DNA from: JAILZP01 sp037444185
Lineage (GTDB): Bacteria; Bacillota; Desulfotomaculia; Desulfotomaculales; Desulfocucumaceae
Reading direction: 5' to 3'
Length of the DNA: 26,528 bases
Assembly (NCBI GenBank): GCA_037444185.1
Contig: JBBIMW010000036.1
Span: 1 to 26,528 of the forward strand
The number at the start of each line of letters is the position of its first letter. Position 1 is the stretch's first letter. The notes beneath the pieces were generated by a model that was given only the letters and a program-made list of their open reading frames with translations, did no database searches and was not told where the DNA came from. Of the stretch, positions 7,697 to 15,183 are shown one piece after another. The position numbers and the translations under genes are program-made.

Positions 7697-8143
7697 TCAC
7701 CGCATCCAGGACAAAAGCCCCCGTTCCCTCAACTGCTCCCCCACTTCACCGGAGATGTCCATGTTGCTCGGCACGAAGAGGAAGATCCCGCTGCCCACCT
7801 TTTGCAGGCTGCCGTTCAGCGCATATGTGGCGCCGCTTACGAAATCCACAACCCTCCGGGCCAGTTCCGGATCGGCCTTTTCCAGGTTGACAATGACCGG
7901 CCGGCGGTTTTTCAGGTTGTCCGCCAGCGACTGGACATCCTCGTAAGCCCTGGGCTCGGACACCACCACTTTGAGCTGGCGCTGGGCATGCAGATTCAAT
8001 ACCTGCCCCTTTCGCCGGCCTAATTGCGCGGCCTCCTCTTCATCCCGCAGCTTGCTGCTTTCCCGGGCCTTTTCATCATCGTCCGCGGACTCGTCTTCAA
8101 ATCCTATCATCCCGAGAACCCTGTCCATCAGCTTTCTTGGCAA
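7697..8143 (-). CDS. sepF: Cell division protein SepF
   Basis: SepF tethers FtsZ filaments to the membrane and shapes the septum. The N-terminus LPRKLMDRVLGMIGFEDE is the amphipathic membrane-targeting helix. An acidic linker (about residues 18-45) follows, then the globular FtsZ-binding domain with VVVSEPRAYEDVQSLADN, RRPVIVNLEK, ARRVVDFVSGATYALNG and IFLFVPSNMDISGE. At 148 aa it matches the family. The start is TTG at 8143, chosen because the membrane helix must begin there and GGGAGG lies 10 bases upstream; the frame is open further upstream but without family similarity. It stands 40 bases after ylmE. Confidence 0.95.
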   Translation of the reverse strand: MPRKLMDRVLGMIGFEDESADDDEKARESSKLRDEEEAAQLGRRKGQVLNLHAQRQLKVVVSEPRAYEDVQSLADNLKNRRPVIVNLEKADPELARRVVDFVSGATYALNGSLQKVGSGIFLFVPSNMDISGEVGEQLRERGLLSWMR

Positions 8144-8183
8144 GTTGAAGCCCCCTCCCTTCCATGTCGCCGGCTCACCCGTT

Positions 8184-8876
8184 TCACCGGCCACCAAAAA
8201 TGCCGGTACCCACCCTAATCATATTGGAACCCTCTTCCACCGCCACCCGGTAGTCCCCGGTCATCCCCATGGAAAGATATTCCATGGGTACCTCCGGGAC
8301 CTGTTGTTTTATGCGCACAAAAAGTTCTTTCAGTTTCCTGAATACAGGCCTCGCCTCCTCGGGATCATCCACCAAAGGCGCCATGGTCATCAGGCCCCTG
8401 ACGGAAACCCCGGGCAGGTCAGTTGCCGCAGAGGCGATGAATTCAGCGGCCTCCCCGGGACCCAGGCCGTGTTTGGATTTTTCACCGGAAACATTGACCT
8501 GGACCAACGCCTCTGAAATCACACCGGCCTCCCCGGACCGCCTGTTTATTTCCAGGGCCAGTTTCCAGGAGTCCAGGGAATGGATCAGGTATATTTTACC
8601 CACCAGCGGCTTTACTTTATTTGTCTGCAAATGTCCAATGAAGTGCCACCGTACGCCGGAGCCGACCAGCGGCTGCTTGGCCAGCAGTTCCAGCACCCTG
8701 TTTTCACCAAGATCCCCGACACCCTCCCCCACGGCCGTTGAAATCAAATCCACATTAACATTTTTAGTTACCGCTATTATTTTAATTTCGGCGGGATTGC
8801 GCCCCGCCTTGACTGCCACTGCAAAAACTTCCCTCCGCAGCCTGGTCAGATTTTCCCTTATTCCGGCGCCGTCCAT
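8184..8876 (-). CDS. ylmE: YggS/YlmE family PLP homeostasis protein
   Basis: Pyridoxal-phosphate-binding protein with an alanine-racemase-like TIM barrel, which buffers free PLP and affects amino-acid pools. The PLP lysine lies in IKIIAVTKNV (Lys38 from the chosen start). Conserved segments follow: GENRVLELLAK, WHFIGHLQTNK, LVQVNVSGEKSKHG, LMTMAPLVDDPE and LSMGMTGDYRVAVEEGSNMIRVG, ending GTGIFGGR. At 230 aa it is normal length. The start is ATG at 8876 with AGGTGG five to six bases upstream; an ATG twelve codons earlier lies inside a dispersed repeat. It is first of the compact ylmE-sepF-proC-ylmG group. Confidence 0.95.
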   Translation of the reverse strand: MDGAGIRENLTRLRREVFAVAVKAGRNPAEIKIIAVTKNVNVDLISTAVGEGVGDLGENRVLELLAKQPLVGSGVRWHFIGHLQTNKVKPLVGKIYLIHSLDSWKLALEINRRSGEAGVISEALVQVNVSGEKSKHGLGPGEAAEFIASAATDLPGVSVRGLMTMAPLVDDPEEARPVFRKLKELFVRIKQQVPEVPMEYLSMGMTGDYRVAVEEGSNMIRVGTGIFGGR

Positions 8877-8902
8877 TTCACCCACCTGCCCCGTAAATAG
8901 CT

Positions 8903-8953
8903 TACACTGCATTCCTTATTCTGTCATAATCCAGAATTCAGAATCCAGGAGGG
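8903..8953. repeat. Dispersed repeat: unique block plus 7-nt tandem units
   Basis: ACACTGCATTCCTTATTCTG (8904-8923), continuing TC, matches ATACTGTACTCCTTATTCTG at 26268-26287 with 3 differences in 22 bases. It is followed by heptads CAGAATT, CAGAATC, CAGGAGG. The repeat supplies the stop codon of the remnant at 8938-9117. Confidence 0.7.
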
Positions 8954-9117
8954 GACCGGCGGTGATTTGCCTGCAGTTTTGTACCCGCAAAAACCAGCAT
9001 ATCCACCCTGGAGGGGTTCAATACCCCTTCCAGTCCGTCGGTCAGGCACACCACCACCCCGGCCCTGGGAGCCCCGACCGGAACAGGTTTGACAATAGGC
9101 CCCGAATCCCCGGCCAT
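8938..9117 (-). pseudogene. Probable gene remnant (HlyD-like C-terminal fragment)
   Basis: An open frame of 59 codons with coding character. The segment VPVGAPRAGVVVCLTDGLEG, followed by VLNPSRVD, resembles the 'AP.AGVV....DGLE.VL.P' stretch I recall from HlyD-like membrane proteins encoded next to ylmE in related anaerobes. The similar reading continues about 16 codons upstream of the ATG at 9117 before a stop, and that ATG has no well-placed ribosome site. Its stop codon lies in the 7-nt repeat. Both ends therefore look broken: the 5' part is missing where pstB now lies, and the 3' end runs into the repeat. A small genuine gene is possible. The HlyD link is from memory and unverified. Confidence 0.4.
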
Positions 9118-9206
9118 GATTAAGTTGTATTGTTCATCTCCCGCAACTTCCGGAAAAAATTTTCAGTCAGTTTTTGCTATTCGACGGTCAGCAATTATTT
9201 CCTGCG

Positions 9207-9230
9207 AAAAAAACCCTAAAATAGGGCGGT
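9207..9230 (-). terminator. Intrinsic terminator after pstB
   Basis: Minus strand: CCCTA-TTT-TAGGG followed by seven T. It lies 25-45 bases after the pstB stop and separates it from the ylmE group. Confidence 0.75.
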
Positions 9231-9253
9231 GGAAAAAAATTACCCCAAAGTGT

Positions 9254-10012
9254 CTATCCGAACCTTCCGGTTATATAATCCTCGGTCCTCCGGTCCCCCG
9301 GGCGGGTGAATATTATTTCGGTATCACCGTATTCTATAAGCTCGCCGTTCAAGAAAAAGGCGGTGCTGTCCGACACCCTGGCAGCCTGCTGCATGTTGTG
9401 GGTGACTATCACTATGGTGTAATCCTGCTTCAAAACCTGTATCAATTCTTCTATTTTAAGGGTGGAGATGGGATCCAGGGCCGAGCTGGGCTCGTCCATC
9501 AGCACCACTTCGGGCTCCACCGCCAGCAGGCGGGCGATGCACAGCCTCTGCTGCTGCCCCCCGGACAACCCCAGGGCCGGCCGGTAGAGCCGATCCTGCA
9601 CCTCATCCCAAAGGGCCGCGCCCCTCAGGCTGATCTCAACAATCTCGTCCAGTTTCTTTTTGTTTTTAATGCCGTGTATCCGGGGACCATAGGCAACGTT
9701 GTCGTACACAGACATAGGAAAGGGGTTGGGCCTCTGAAAAACCATGCCCACCCTCTTCCGCAGCGCCACCACGTCGATACCGGGCTGGTATATATCCTGT
9801 CCGTCAAGCAACACCCGTCCCTCCACCCTCACCCCCTCGTACAGATCATTCATCCTGTTCAGGACCCTCAAGAAGGTTGATTTTCCGCAGCCTGAGGGCC
9901 CGATGAGGGCGGAGATCCGGTTTTCCTTTATTCTCATGGTAACGTCCTTAAGCGCCTGAAAGTCCTTGTAAAAAAAATTCAGACATTCCACTTCTATTTT
10001 ATTGCCTCTCAT
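9254..10012 (-). CDS. pstB: Phosphate ABC transporter ATP-binding protein PstB
   Basis: ATPase of the high-affinity phosphate importer, acting on the cytoplasmic face with PstC/PstA. Walker A is GPSGCGKST (residues 38-46). RVLNRMNDL and VGMVFQRPNPFPMSVYDNVAYG are PstB-typical. The ABC signature is LSGGQQQRLCIARLLA, Walker B VVLMDEPSSALDP, and the switch His is in IVTHNMQQAARVSD. At 252 aa it is normal. The start is ATG at 10012, preceded by GAGGAGGAACTG; longer frames exist but lack family similarity. No pstS, pstC, pstA or phoU is in the window, so the partner subunits must be elsewhere or lost. A PHO-box-like repeat lies 117 bases upstream, and a terminator follows. Confidence 0.95.
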   Translation of the reverse strand: MRGNKIEVECLNFFYKDFQALKDVTMRIKENRISALIGPSGCGKSTFLRVLNRMNDLYEGVRVEGRVLLDGQDIYQPGIDVVALRKRVGMVFQRPNPFPMSVYDNVAYGPRIHGIKNKKKLDEIVEISLRGAALWDEVQDRLYRPALGLSGGQQQRLCIARLLAVEPEVVLMDEPSSALDPISTLKIEELIQVLKQDYTIVIVTHNMQQAARVSDSTAFFLNGELIEYGDTEIIFTRPGDRRTEDYITGRFG

Positions 10013-10128
10013 CAGTTCCTCCTCGGGAAATTTTTGCCGTTCCCCTTCTGAAAGCTGAATCCGGCCGCTCACGCTTGCCAAGGCATAAGAAAAAACAGGG
10101 AAGGCTTTTTGTCATATTAGCAGGACAG

Positions 10129-10167
10129 TATTGTCCGCCTGTTAGGCCTTTGTTAAAAATGCATTAA
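10129..10167 (-). promoter_or_regulatory. Candidate PHO box: four 11-bp-spaced direct repeats
   Basis: Minus strand, in order: TTAATG, TTAACA, CTAACA, ACAATA, each separated by exactly 5 bases, giving an 11-base period over 39 bases. The Bacillus PhoP site is TT(A/C/T)ACA repeated with about 5-base spacers. The second unit is perfect, the third 5 of 6, the outer two weaker. The first unit overlaps the TAA stop of the response regulator gene. A TAATAT -10-like element follows nine bases after the last unit, and GGACA-ATAC-TGTCC forms a small dyad. The placement suggests PhoP control of pstB. Confidence 0.55.
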
Positions 10168-10868
10168 CCCGACTCCCTGAATCTGTACCCCACACCCCGG
10201 ACGGTTTCAATAAACTGGGGACAGTCCGGTATTTGTTCAAATTTTTGCCGTATATGGCGGATATGAACATCCACTGTCCTGGAATCCCCGGTATAGTCGT
10301 AGCCCCATATTTTTTCCAGCAGATAATCCCTGGAAAAAACCTTTCCGGGCTCCATGGCCAAAAACCTCAGCAGTTCAAATTCCTTGGGGGTCAGGTCCTG
10401 GCGCACCCCGTCCACCACCACCAGGAATTTGCTCTGGTCAATTGATAGTTTCCCGTGCGTGATAACGCCTCCATCGTTCTTGAACGCATCGCTTTCTTCC
10501 TGTTGCCTGCGCAGCCTGGCCTTGATCCGGGCCAGCAGCTCCCTTATACTGAAGGGCTTGGTAACGTAGTCGTCGGCCCCCATCTCCAGGCCCAGGACCT
10601 TGTCCAGTTCCTCACCCCGGGCGCTGATCATAATGATGGGTATCTTGCGGGTGGAATCATTCTGTCGCAGGGCCCGGCAGACGGACAGACCGTCAAAACC
10701 CGGCAGCATAACATCCAGCAGGACAAGGTCCGGCTTTTCACTCCTGGCGACCTCCACCGCTGTTTTACCGTCTGCAGCCGCCAGCACTTTATAGCCTTCC
10801 TTCTCCAGGTTATACCTGATCAATTCCAGTATATGCTGTTCATCATCCACCACCAAAATACTGAACAA
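10164..10868 (-). CDS. PhoB/PhoP-type response regulator (OmpR family)
   Basis: Two-domain transcription factor of 234 aa. The receiver domain has the acidic pair Asp8-Asp9, the phosphorylated Asp52 in LVLLDVMLPGFDG, IIMISARGEELDKV, and the conserved Lys in DDYVTKPFSIREL. The C-terminal winged helix has LTPKEFELLRFLAMEPGKVFSR, then DSRTVDVHIRHIRQKF and the end ETVRGVGYRFRE. The start is TTG at 10868 with GGGGAGGTG seven bases upstream. Proximity to pstB and the PHO-box-like repeat points to phosphate control (PhoP/PhoB), though the OmpR fold alone does not prove it. The cognate histidine kinase, normally the next gene, is absent. Confidence 0.88.
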   Translation of the reverse strand: MFSILVVDDEQHILELIRYNLEKEGYKVLAAADGKTAVEVARSEKPDLVLLDVMLPGFDGLSVCRALRQNDSTRKIPIIMISARGEELDKVLGLEMGADDYVTKPFSIRELLARIKARLRRQQEESDAFKNDGGVITHGKLSIDQSKFLVVVDGVRQDLTPKEFELLRFLAMEPGKVFSRDYLLEKIWGYDYTGDSRTVDVHIRHIRQKFEQIPDCPQFIETVRGVGYRFRESG

Positions 10869-10931
10869 TAAAACACCTCCCCGGGAGGCTGCGATGCACC
10901 CTTGACGATTCCTGAAAAAATTTAAAACGGA

Positions 10932-11750
10932 CTACCTTAAGGTAATCAGCGATGCCATTCTGCCGCACATACCGGACTGCCCCCGGTAGGAAAAAAACAG
11001 CTCGGGGTTGCACATGGTGCACAGTCCCGAAACAGCTATGGACTGCGGCCTTAACCCGGCCTCCTCCAGCACAGCCCTGTTCAGCCCGGGCAGATCCAGC
11101 CTCCAGCGGTCCGGACCGGCCGGCAAAGCAAAGGTCGGAAGATCGAATCCTCCGGCGTATAGTGCATCAATAACGGGCCGATCCACTTCATAGCAGCAGG
11201 GACCGATGGATGGGGCTATGGCCGCCAGGCAGTCCCCGGGATCGCTGCCGAAGGAGCGGGCCATGGTCACCAAGGCCACTGCGGCTATCCGGGACACTGT
11301 TCCCTTCCACCCGGCATGCGCCAATCCAACGGCCCCCTTCACCGGGTCCAGTATCAATAGCGGAACGCAGTCGGCGTAATAACTGGAAAGCAGCACACCC
11401 GGCCGGCCGGTGACCAGAGCGTCGCATCCCGGTATGGCCCCGCCGCAGTCCCGGGACCCCATGCCCCGGTGGGACCAGGTGACCACCTGCACGTGGGCGC
11501 CGTGTACCTGCTGCCCGCACACCATGTCCTCCAGTCCGGCCCCCAGCGCCGCGCAGGCCCGCCTGCGGTTTTCCAGCACCGCCCCCTCCAAGTCCCCCAC
11601 GTGCAGGGCCATATTCAATGATTTGTAAGTACCCCGGCTGACCCCGCCCTGCCGTGTGGTGAAGGCGTGAACCACCATCCCCGTGCGGGCCAGAATATCA
11701 AAGGTCAGATATTTCAAGTCTCCGTATTCATTCAATGTGTACCCCGGCAA
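10932..11750 (-). CDS. pgeF: YfiH/YlmD family protein (PgeF; purine nucleoside phosphorylase/laccase-domain fold)
   Basis: A 272-aa protein of the family first called polyphenol oxidase (YfiH, YlmD) and later tied to purine nucleoside hydrolysis/phosphorolysis and peptidoglycan-precursor editing (PgeF). Motifs: HAFTTRQGGVSRG near residue 28, GQQVHG, SSYYADCVPLLILDP, VGLAHAGWKGT, SIGPCCYEV and FFSYRGQSG. The His/Cys residues in the ADC, HAGW and GPCCYEV motifs form the zinc site. The start is TTG at 11750 with GGTAGGAGTAT just upstream. It follows the beta-CASP gene by 19 bases. In many Firmicutes ylmD lies directly before ylmE; here two phosphate-type genes and a remnant come between. Confidence 0.92.
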   Translation of the reverse strand: MPGYTLNEYGDLKYLTFDILARTGMVVHAFTTRQGGVSRGTYKSLNMALHVGDLEGAVLENRRRACAALGAGLEDMVCGQQVHGAHVQVVTWSHRGMGSRDCGGAIPGCDALVTGRPGVLLSSYYADCVPLLILDPVKGAVGLAHAGWKGTVSRIAAVALVTMARSFGSDPGDCLAAIAPSIGPCCYEVDRPVIDALYAGGFDLPTFALPAGPDRWRLDLPGLNRAVLEEAGLRPQSIAVSGLCTMCNPELFFSYRGQSGMCGRMASLITLR

Positions 11751-11769
11751 ATACTCCTACCCTTCCTCC

Positions 11770-13335
11770 TTACACCGCTTCCCTTTTACCCAACTTATCC
11801 AAAAGGCCTATTAGATCATCCAGCTGTCTCATTATGGCGGCATAATTTTCCTGGCCCTTGCCCTCCTCCAGCAGGCGCTGCAGTTTGGCCGCCACCTTCG
11901 AGTGGGTGTTCAGTATCTGATCCTCGGTAAAAACAATGCCCGGTGTAATGTCGTAAGAATCCAGCCACTTGGGAATTACCGGCTCCACACCGAACCTCCC
12001 CCTGATCAGCCCGGCCAGGACACTTGCAGCGCCAGGCTCACCGTGCACCAGGAATATATTCCCGGGAAGGGCCGAAAACTGGGCCAGCCAGTCCAGGAGT
12101 TCCTTCTGATCCGCATGGGCGGAATACCCTTCGATCTGCCTGATTCCGGCCCTCACCCTCACATCCTCTCCGTGAATGCGTATAAACTCGGCCCCTTCTA
12201 TCAAGCGCCGGCCCTTCGTCCCCGGCACCTGATAGCCCACGAAAAGAATGGTGCTTTCGGGCCTCCAGAGATTGTGTCTCAGGTGGTGTTTTATCCTCCC
12301 GGCGTCACACATGCCGCTGGCCGACAGTATCACAGCCCCCTTCCCGAGATTGTTCAGGGCCATGGACTCCTCGGTGGTCCGGGAATACTTCAGGTTAGGC
12401 ATTTCAAAGGGATTGTGGGCATGGCACATTATTTTCCTGGCTTCATCGTCAAAACAATACTGGTGCATCTTGAATACTTCCGTGGCCGCTATGGCCATGG
12501 GACTGTCGATGTAAACTTCCATGGGCGGAAAGCGCCCTTCCCCGACCAGCAGGCTGATGTCGTACAGCAATTCCTGGGTACGTTCCACTGCAAAGGCGGG
12601 AATAATCAGGTTGCCGCCCTTGCGGTATGTTTCCCACGCCACATCGTGAAGATGTTCCAGTCTGTCTCCCGCGCCACTGTGCAGGCGGGCGCCGTATGTG
12701 GACTCCATGACCAGACAGTCGGCCTCGGTCACTGAGGATGGATCTTCCACGAAGGGCTTGCCGTTTTTCCCTAGATCCCCGGTGAAAACCAGCTTGGTCT
12801 GCCGGACCCCCTCCCGGACCCAGATTTCAAGCATGGCGGACCCCAGAATGTGACCGGCATTGATAAACCTCACCTTTATTTCAGGCGTCAGGTCCACCGT
12901 TTCGCCGTAGGAAACCCGGTAAAATTTCCTCAGGCAGGCGCCGGCCTCTTCCGCCGTGTATATGGGGGACAGCAAGGGGCGTCCGGTTCTCTTGTTTTTG
13001 CGGTTCAGCCGTTCTATCTCCATCTCCTGAATATAGCCACTGTCGGGCAGCATCACAGCGCAGAGATCCACTGTGGCTGACGTGGCAAAAATTTTACCGT
13101 TGAAGCCGTGTTTTACTAATTTTGGAATAAGGCCGCAATGATCTATATGGGCGTGGGTCAACAGCAGGAAATCCACGGAGGATGGTTCAACGGAAAACTT
13201 CTGATAGTTGCGATCCCTTATGGCCCTAGCGCCCTGGAACATACCGCAGTCCACCATTACCCTGGTAAAGCCGGTTTCGATCAAAAAGCTGGACCCGGTC
13301 ACCGTCCCAGCCGCACCTAGAAATCTAAGCTTCAT
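11770..13335 (-). CDS. MBL-fold/beta-CASP hydrolase with RNA-specificity domain
   Basis: A 521-aa metallo-beta-lactamase-fold protein of the beta-CASP type, probably an RNA-processing nuclease in the cytoplasm. The metal motif is LTHAHIDHCG (His61-x-His63-x-Asp65-His66), followed by AGHILGSAML and FTGDLGKNGKP. The central beta-CASP insert contains VMESTYGARLH, IPAFAVERTQELLYD, VYIDSPMA and SASGMCDAGRIKHHL. The C-terminal metal residues are in GYSAHADQ and VHGEPGA. A helical tail of about 55 residues follows position 465. It resembles archaeal and bacterial CPSF73-like proteins rather than RNase J. ATG at 13335 is preceded by AAAGGAGACTGGCA. It is likely cotranscribed with pgeF. The substrate is unknown. 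Confidence 0.9.
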   Translation of the reverse strand: MKLRFLGAAGTVTGSSFLIETGFTRVMVDCGMFQGARAIRDRNYQKFSVEPSSVDFLLLTHAHIDHCGLIPKLVKHGFNGKIFATSATVDLCAVMLPDSGYIQEMEIERLNRKNKRTGRPLLSPIYTAEEAGACLRKFYRVSYGETVDLTPEIKVRFINAGHILGSAMLEIWVREGVRQTKLVFTGDLGKNGKPFVEDPSSVTEADCLVMESTYGARLHSGAGDRLEHLHDVAWETYRKGGNLIIPAFAVERTQELLYDISLLVGEGRFPPMEVYIDSPMAIAATEVFKMHQYCFDDEARKIMCHAHNPFEMPNLKYSRTTEESMALNNLGKGAVILSASGMCDAGRIKHHLRHNLWRPESTILFVGYQVPGTKGRRLIEGAEFIRIHGEDVRVRAGIRQIEGYSAHADQKELLDWLAQFSALPGNIFLVHGEPGAASVLAGLIRGRFGVEPVIPKWLDSYDITPGIVFTEDQILNTHSKVAAKLQRLLEEGKGQENYAAIMRQLDDLIGLLDKLGKREAV

Positions 13336-13438
13336 TGCCAGTCTCCTTTACAATCCCCAAAGCTGATAATAAATATTTCCCCCTAATCCCCTCAATTCCT
13401 CCCTGTCCGTTCAGAGAACGGCAAAATTCCGCGCTCCC

Positions 13439-13467
13439 TTGACACCGAAATGATTAATGCTTAATCT
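13439..13467 (+). promoter_or_regulatory. Sigma-A promoter for the FmdB-type gene
   Basis: TTGACA at 13439-13444 (perfect -35), 17-base spacer, TAATCT at 13462-13467. It sits just before AAGGAGG and the ATG at 13494, and gives a leader of about 20 bases. Confidence 0.7.
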
Positions 13468-13493
13468 TATTGTTGAGGAAGGAGGCTTTCAAA

Positions 13494-13736
13494 ATGCCCA
13501 TATACGAATTCAAATGCCAAAGCTGCGGGCATAGATTCGAAAAATTATGCAACCTTGGGGACTCGGGAGAAAATCTGGATTGTCCCCGGTGCGAAACCAC
13601 CGGCCCCCGGCGGGTGATGAGCGGCTTTGCCGCCAAAACCTCCGGCAAAGGCGGGGACGGGCCCTCCGGAGGAATGTCCGGAGGTTCGGGCTGCGGCGGT
13701 TGCACATCTGCCAGCTGCGGCTCCTGCGGACACTGA
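13494..13736 (+). CDS. FmdB-family zinc ribbon protein
   Basis: An 80-residue small zinc protein. MPIYEFKCQSCGHRFEKL is the canonical start of FmdB/CxxC-CxxC regulatory-type zinc ribbons. The second pair is LDCPRC, followed by the usual basic segment RRVMSGF. The C-terminal half is Gly/Ser-rich and ends CGGCTSASCGSCGH, adding further Cys residues common in this family. The function is not established; FmdB was named as a putative regulator of amidase/formamidase genes. ATG at 13494 has GGAAGGAGG about 8 bases upstream; earlier in-frame starts carry no similarity. It is a single-gene transcript, convergent with the LysM gene. Confidence 0.85.
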   Translation: MPIYEFKCQSCGHRFEKLCNLGDSGENLDCPRCETTGPRRVMSGFAAKTSGKGGDGPSGGMSGGSGCGGCTSASCGSCGH

Positions 13737-13765
13737 AAAAGATGCAAGGCGCGGCAAAAAGCATC
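13736..13765 (-). terminator. Intrinsic terminator of the LysM-protein gene
   Basis: Minus strand: GATGC, 15-base loop, GCATC, then TTTTT. It lies directly after the LysM gene and touches the FmdB stop codon. The stem is only 5 bp. Confidence 0.45.
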
Positions 13766-14873
13766 AGCTTAAACATTCAAAAAACACGTCATCGATAAGA
13801 ACGGAGTTATTATTGCCGCTTTCGGGAATAAAGCCGAACCGGGCCTGCAGCCTACGCGTTCCGGGAGGGGTAAAACCGGTGGTCAGACTGAACTGAACAA
13901 AGTTTTCAGGCACATAATCCTCGGTGTATTCCGGGTCCGCCGTACCAATAAGCTGATCGGCGGCGTTGAAGAAAAAAACCCTGGTTCTGAAGCGGAAATT
14001 GCTGCCGGGTGGAATATTGGGCACCTCCCGGATCCAAAAAGAAAGCCTGTAAACCCTCCCCGGCAGCCCGGAAACATTCTGGGCCAGCAATGCCATGCGC
14101 AGCGGGTCGGTCCCCATCCTGGCCGAGTACCTTCCGGTCCGGCGGATGTTCTCCTGGCGCGAAACATTTTCACCCTGCCATCCGGGCGGAGGCGCGCCGG
14201 GGTCCGGCCAGAATTCAAACCCGGCGTTTTCCAGCAGATTGACGCCCGGGCGGCACACCCCGGGCGACGGGACCGGTGTGGGGGCAGGCGTGGGAATCAC
14301 ACCCCGGGTAATCACAATTTCCGTGGCGACAAACTGGCTTCTTAAATCCCGGGCCCAGTTATAGCCCCGGATATTGATGGTCTGGGGGAGCACCAAGTTG
14401 CCCTGCTGGTCCCGCTGATCCCAGGCGGCCCTGAAAACCTGACTCTGTCCGGGCCTTAGTGTTATCACAACGGCCTGTTGGATGAAAACCCTGTCCCGGG
14501 ACCACCTCCAGACCACCGTCCCGTCTGCCCGCACGGCTTCAAACTCAAATCTCTGGCCTGTGGTGTAGAAAAGCGGCTTGGGGATATTGGAAATATTCAC
14601 TTTAAAGAGGTTGATGCTTACCGGCTCACCCCGCCTGTACCTGATCCTGTCGGTGGCCAGGACATACAAAAGGCCGTCCACGACCCTGCTGCTGACGCTG
14701 CGTTCATTGCCGGCCTCAATACCTTCCAGGCTGACCAGAAGGGTCTGGCCCGCAAAAATTGTATCGGGATCCGCAATCTGATTCAGGTCCACCAAGCTCT
14801 GCACCGTGACACCAAGCCGCCGGGCGATGGAAGAAAGGGTATCTCCCGGCATTACCGTATATAATTGGGGCAA
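13764..14873 (-). CDS. LysM + BsuPI-domain protein with C-terminal beta-sandwich-like domain
   Basis: A 369-residue modular protein. Residues about 3-48 are a LysM glycan-binding module (LYTVMPGDTLSSIARRLGVT, then IFAGQTLLV). Residues about 75-195 resemble the BsuPI domain (intracellular proteinase inhibitor fold): RYRRGEPVSINLFKVNISN, FEFEAVRADGTVVWRWS and LRPGQSQVFRAAWDQRD. A Pro/Thr linker follows (IPTPAPTPVPSPG), then a domain starting NLLENAGFEFWPDPGAPPPGW that looks like a carbohydrate-binding beta-sandwich. There is no signal peptide: the LysM begins at residue 3, as in coat/cortex proteins such as SafA. The start is TTG at 14873 with GGAGG 8 bases upstream. A spore-coat role is inference. 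Confidence 0.75.
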   Translation of the reverse strand: MPQLYTVMPGDTLSSIARRLGVTVQSLVDLNQIADPDTIFAGQTLLVSLEGIEAGNERSVSSRVVDGLLYVLATDRIRYRRGEPVSINLFKVNISNIPKPLFYTTGQRFEFEAVRADGTVVWRWSRDRVFIQQAVVITLRPGQSQVFRAAWDQRDQQGNLVLPQTINIRGYNWARDLRSQFVATEIVITRGVIPTPAPTPVPSPGVCRPGVNLLENAGFEFWPDPGAPPPGWQGENVSRQENIRRTGRYSARMGTDPLRMALLAQNVSGLPGRVYRLSFWIREVPNIPPGSNFRFRTRVFFFNAADQLIGTADPEYTEDYVPENFVQFSLTTGFTPPGTRRLQARFGFIPESGNNNSVLIDDVFFECLS

Positions 14874-14952
14874 AGCATATACCTCCTTTCATCGGGGGCA
14901 ATAATGCTATACCATAATATGACACAGTGAGGAAAAGGGTGCCGGCAGAATT

Positions 14953-14983
14953 AAAAAAGCCGCCCTTGCGGGCGACTGGAATC
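14953..14983 (-). repeat. Copy of the GC-hairpin/GGATTCC repeat, terminator-like on minus strand
   Basis: AAAAAAGCCGCCCTTGCGGG, then CGACTGGAATCC. It matches the reverse complement of 26492-26526 almost base for base. On the minus strand it reads CGCCC-GCAA-GGGCGGC then TTTTTT. Confidence 0.7.
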
Positions 14984-14990
14984 CAAGAGC

Positions 14991-15183
14991 CAAGAAAAGC
15001 GATTTCATCGCCTAATAGCTAAAAAAGGTATCGCTTTTCTTGTTCGCTAGGGGCTGCCGCCCCTTCGACGGACGCTGCGCGTCCTGGGCACCCCGCAATC
15101 GTAAGGGGGCGCACCCCCTTACAAACCCCCATGTATAGAAAACTTGTCCACAAGTAATAATGCAAGCATAGTTTCCTATACAT
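14991..15183. repeat. Array of five consecutive inverted repeats
   Basis: In order: CAAGAAAAGCGAT/ATCGCTTTTCTTG (14991-15003 with 15030-15042, perfect 13 bp); AGGGGC-TGCC-GCCCCT (15049-15064); GGACGC-TGC-GCGTCC (15070-15084); GTAAGGGGG-CGCA-CCCCCTTAC (15101-15122); TGTATAGAAAACT/AGTTTCCTATACA (15132-15144 with 15170-15182, one mismatch). The terminator hairpin at 15191-15211 makes a sixth. No gene overlaps it. It may be a mobile-element relic, a REP-like cluster or a structured RNA. Confidence 0.65.

Noticed and set aside
6837..7946. 369-codon plus-strand frame opposite proC and sepF
   Set aside because: Ser/Pro/Thr-rich shadow translation across two genuine genes on the other strand.
15142..15154. 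DnaA-box-like TTGTCCACA, possible origin
   Set aside because: Single site with one mismatch, no cluster, no dnaA/dnaN neighbours.
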